Below, one piece after another: positions 52,101-52,960 of a stretch of 52,960 nt of DNA. The notes under the pieces are model-generated. The model searched no databases, was not told the DNA's origin, and saw only the letters and a program-made list of their open reading frames with translations. The position numbers were made by a program, and so were the translations under genes. Positions within the stretch are counted from its first letter, which is position 1. Each line of letters starts with the position of its first letter. Origin of the DNA: Oerskovia merdavium (GTDB taxonomy: Bacteria > Actinomycetota > Actinomycetes > Actinomycetales > Cellulomonadaceae). The DNA is taken from contig NZ_JACSQF010000003.1 in the NCBI RefSeq assembly GCF_014836755.1, forward strand, positions 19,862 through 72,821, read 5' to 3'.

Positions 52101-52766
52101 CAGGTCGTCGCGTGCTGCGACCGCTTCCTCGAACACCGCGGCGTGGTCCGTCCAGGCCGCCTCCTCGACGACCTTGCGGCGAGCGATCTCGCCGAGCATG
52201 GGGCGCACGATCAGCGCGGCGACCAGACCGAGCACGGGGAAGAGGATCCAGGCCGGCCACCAGGTGAGCCCGGCGACGACCCACATGGGGATCACGCCGA
52301 CGAGGGTGCGGCCCGCCCCCCAGGCCTGCCGGCGCACGAGCGTGCCGACCGCGTGGGTGTCGTCGTCGACCCGGTCGAGCACCTCGCCGACGGCCTGCTC
52401 GGTGAGCGTGGCGAGGGGCTGGTGCAGCGCCGCGGACAGGAGGTCGCCGCGCAGCCGCCCCTCGGCCCGGTCGACGACTCCCGCCCAGACCACCTGGCCG
52501 ATCGTGTCGAGCAGCGCCGCGCTCACGATGCACGCGGCCAGGAGCTGGAGCGTGGCCGTCGTCGGGTCCGCCGCGAGCCACCCCGCGACGACCGTGCCGA
52601 ACGCACCACCGACCGCCCCGACGGTGAGCGCGACGAGCGCGAAGACGGACTGCGGGCCGCGCAGCCGCCGCCAGTCCAGGCGGCGGGCGGGGTCCGTCGA
52701 GGAGACGGTCGGGGAGGAAGGGGCAGCGTCGGGGCCGGTCGGAGAGCCGGTGGGTGCATCGGTCAT
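49116..52766 (-). CDS. Fused two-half ABC exporter with one degenerate ATP site
   Basis: 1216 residues: TMD1 (about 40-335), NBD1 (345-590), low-complexity linker (590-690), TMD2 (690-970), NBD2 (990-1215). NBD1 is catalytically complete except for its signature: Walker A GRTGSGKST (Lys385), LSAGE, Walker B VVVLDEATARMD (Glu507), H-loop LVAHRLT. NBD2 has Walker A GQVGSGKSS (Lys1033) and canonical LSGGQ, but Asp1150 replaces the catalytic Glu and Ser1179 replaces the H-loop His. This is the asymmetric heterodimeric exporter pattern (TAP/TM287-288 type). It is usually two genes; here they are fused. Substrate unknown, perhaps a drug or lipid. The last gene before the window's right edge. Confidence 0.9.
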   Translation of the reverse strand: MTDAPTGSPTGPDAAPSSPTVSSTDPARRLDWRRLRGPQSVFALVALTVGAVGGAFGTVVAGWLAADPTTATLQLLAACIVSAALLDTIGQVVWAGVVDRAEGRLRGDLLSAALHQPLATLTEQAVGEVLDRVDDDTHAVGTLVRRQAWGAGRTLVGVIPMWVVAGLTWWPAWILFPVLGLVAALIVRPMLGEIARRKVVEEAAWTDHAAVFEEAVAARDDLRTSLGQSFAVRRLAERSAQVHRRFEAVLSVESRMLRRAGLVLASLLAGVAVAGAALAADGELGVDRLVTLFLVTSMFVGQTDNLVHHLPDIQEGLGALTRIRQMLSVAPEPVGGRDVPAGPVGIELRDLHFSYAEGTFALDGVSLRVPAGATVALVGRTGSGKSTLASLLSRAVEPPRGAVLLGGVDVRDLDLQALRAAVGVVTQRTEILAGTLAENVALFADVPRTAVEDAVRELRLDEWVAGLPDGLDTLLGPGGTSLSAGEEQLVAFARLLVRDVQVVVLDEATARMDPLTEARVVAASERLLAGRTGVLVAHRLTTIERAGLIAVLDRGRVVQQGVRATLARVAGPYRDLLEASVAQGGSPDVALVDRGSEGREDAAAVGLAAAEADGGVVSAAVAVVGADPETPGAPGASDEAVGGRRRRGVPPTLADPGEGPSLARGVLHALFVRPAWGVVGAVLFLVASLVSAQGAVTGFLWGHAVQGLDEGFPAALLVPFAVLLVVAPLCLARALYVYPRWWIEVLLRVRMSVMTGQTRQHRLSATPPGEVVARAMDADRFVRYADRWVDLVNGLVIAGVTALLSRSWLAGAVLLAVMVVSAAASTLGRPIAGRSATRSSAARARFGRALVSALDSARSVKLAARTPQVHAHLHEVDAGRVRAAVFEHRVQAALDGVPLVMIQLGVVAAWAGLLTGTWDLATALLVANAVNGFGWFGVVAGAVVTEAPGTRSWQRATSRFAAGADLMDLPRGVDLLTGEAPTPAPGPRQALELLELAGVSALHDDGTIGVHGVDLSVERGELVLLLGQVGSGKSSLLAALAGLMEHTGDIRWNGTDVEDAQTFLRPGQVAHVAQVPRVLSGTFADNVRLGHEREVHGPVAAARLERDVVEAGGHEALVGHRGVRLSGGQVQRLALARALATDAELLLADDVSSALDAATEIELWSSLRERGTTVIGSTSKRAALARADRVVVLHEGAVAEVGPWSDLAPRWSHLAG

Positions 52767-52775
52767 GGCCAGCCG

Positions 52776-52781
52776 ATCCTA
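52776..52781 (-). promoter_or_regulatory. -10 box of the ABC exporter gene
   Basis: TAGGAT on the minus strand, nine bases from the ATG at 52766; the leader would be two to three bases. No -35 box is clear. Confidence 0.4.
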
Positions 52782-52829
52782 TGGCGGGGGTACGACGCGC
52801 ACGCAGGCATTTTCCGGCCCTGCGTCATG

Positions 52830-52866
52830 GTCCGGACGTCACGGTCCGGACGTCACGGTCCGGACG
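52830..52866. repeat. 14-bp tandem repeat GTCCGGACGTCACG
   Basis: 2.6 head-to-tail copies, so the palindrome TCCGGA occurs three times at 14-bp steps. A separate 13-bp tandem pair (GGGACCGGCCAC plus one base) follows at 52892-52917. The remaining bases to 52960 are GC-rich with no gene seen. Confidence 0.7.
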
Positions 52867-52960
52867 ACGGTGTCCTGTCGCGGGGACCCGCGGGACCGGC
52901 CACAGGGACCGGCCACGCAGCGGGTTGGCGCCCGGGGCGCCCCGGCGCCGCCCCGCGGGG

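Overview
The window is about 53 kb of very GC-rich chromosomal DNA. It looks like an actinobacterium of the Cellulomonas/Oerskovia/Cellulosimicrobium type (an inference). The grounds are the extreme GC bias at third codon positions, many GTG starts, several promoters whose -10 box lies six bases before the start codon (leaderless transcripts), a mycothiol-type DinB-fold protein, and a rich set of secreted, carbohydrate-active multidomain proteins. I saw no rRNA, no intact tRNA, no CRISPR array, no phage and no insertion sequence. The content reads as core plus niche-adaptive chromosome rather than a mobile island.

Layout. 1-5.7 kb: a sugar ABC lipoprotein on the minus strand with a DasR-like site upstream; then a soluble MgtE-N/CBS protein with a DUF1003 membrane partner; then a DinB-fold protein divergent from Mrp, both apparently leaderless. 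6-9.2 kb: a three-gene MacAB-like export operon. 9.2-12.7 kb: a DeoR regulator translationally coupled to an in-frame GalT-GalK fusion. 12.6-18.4 kb: an MMPL exporter and a large secreted PA14/beta-propeller/CBM/DUF1080 protein. 18.5-23 kb: an ArsR-type regulator divergent from an MFS exporter, exonuclease III and a second MFS protein. 23-25.6 kb: glyA and folD behind what reads as a ZTP (pfl) riboswitch. 25.8-32.2 kb: a ChvE-MmsA-MmsB sugar importer divergent from a ROK repressor, plus an orphan sugar ABC ATPase. 32.7-37.6 kb: a tightly coupled operon of a cellulose-synthase-like glycosyltransferase, a STAS protein, a GH26 enzyme and a GH16-ricin enzyme. 37.7-42.6 kb: two GNAT proteins, PurU, and a MocR regulator divergent from an aldo-keto reductase. 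42.7-48.9 kb: a 2056-residue secreted amylopullulanase. 49.1-52.8 kb: a fused heterodimer-like ABC exporter.

How the parts fit. Much of the window is about sugar: capture (two importers), starch and pullulan breakdown (amylopullulanase), galactose entry (GalTK), and synthesis plus trimming of an exopolysaccharide (the synthase/STAS/GH26/GH16 operon). A one-carbon theme runs through glyA, folD and purU, with glyA-folD apparently sensing ZTP.

Most notable items: (i) the synthase/STAS/GH26/GH16 operon, whose synthase has a roughly 115-residue insertion between its FFCGS and TED motifs and no PilZ domain; (ii) a family of long palindromic repeats with conserved ends and centre but covarying arms (three copies); (iii) the GalT-GalK fusion; (iv) a C-terminal domain shared, also at DNA level, by two otherwise unrelated secreted proteins; (v) the repeated -10/N6/start architecture.
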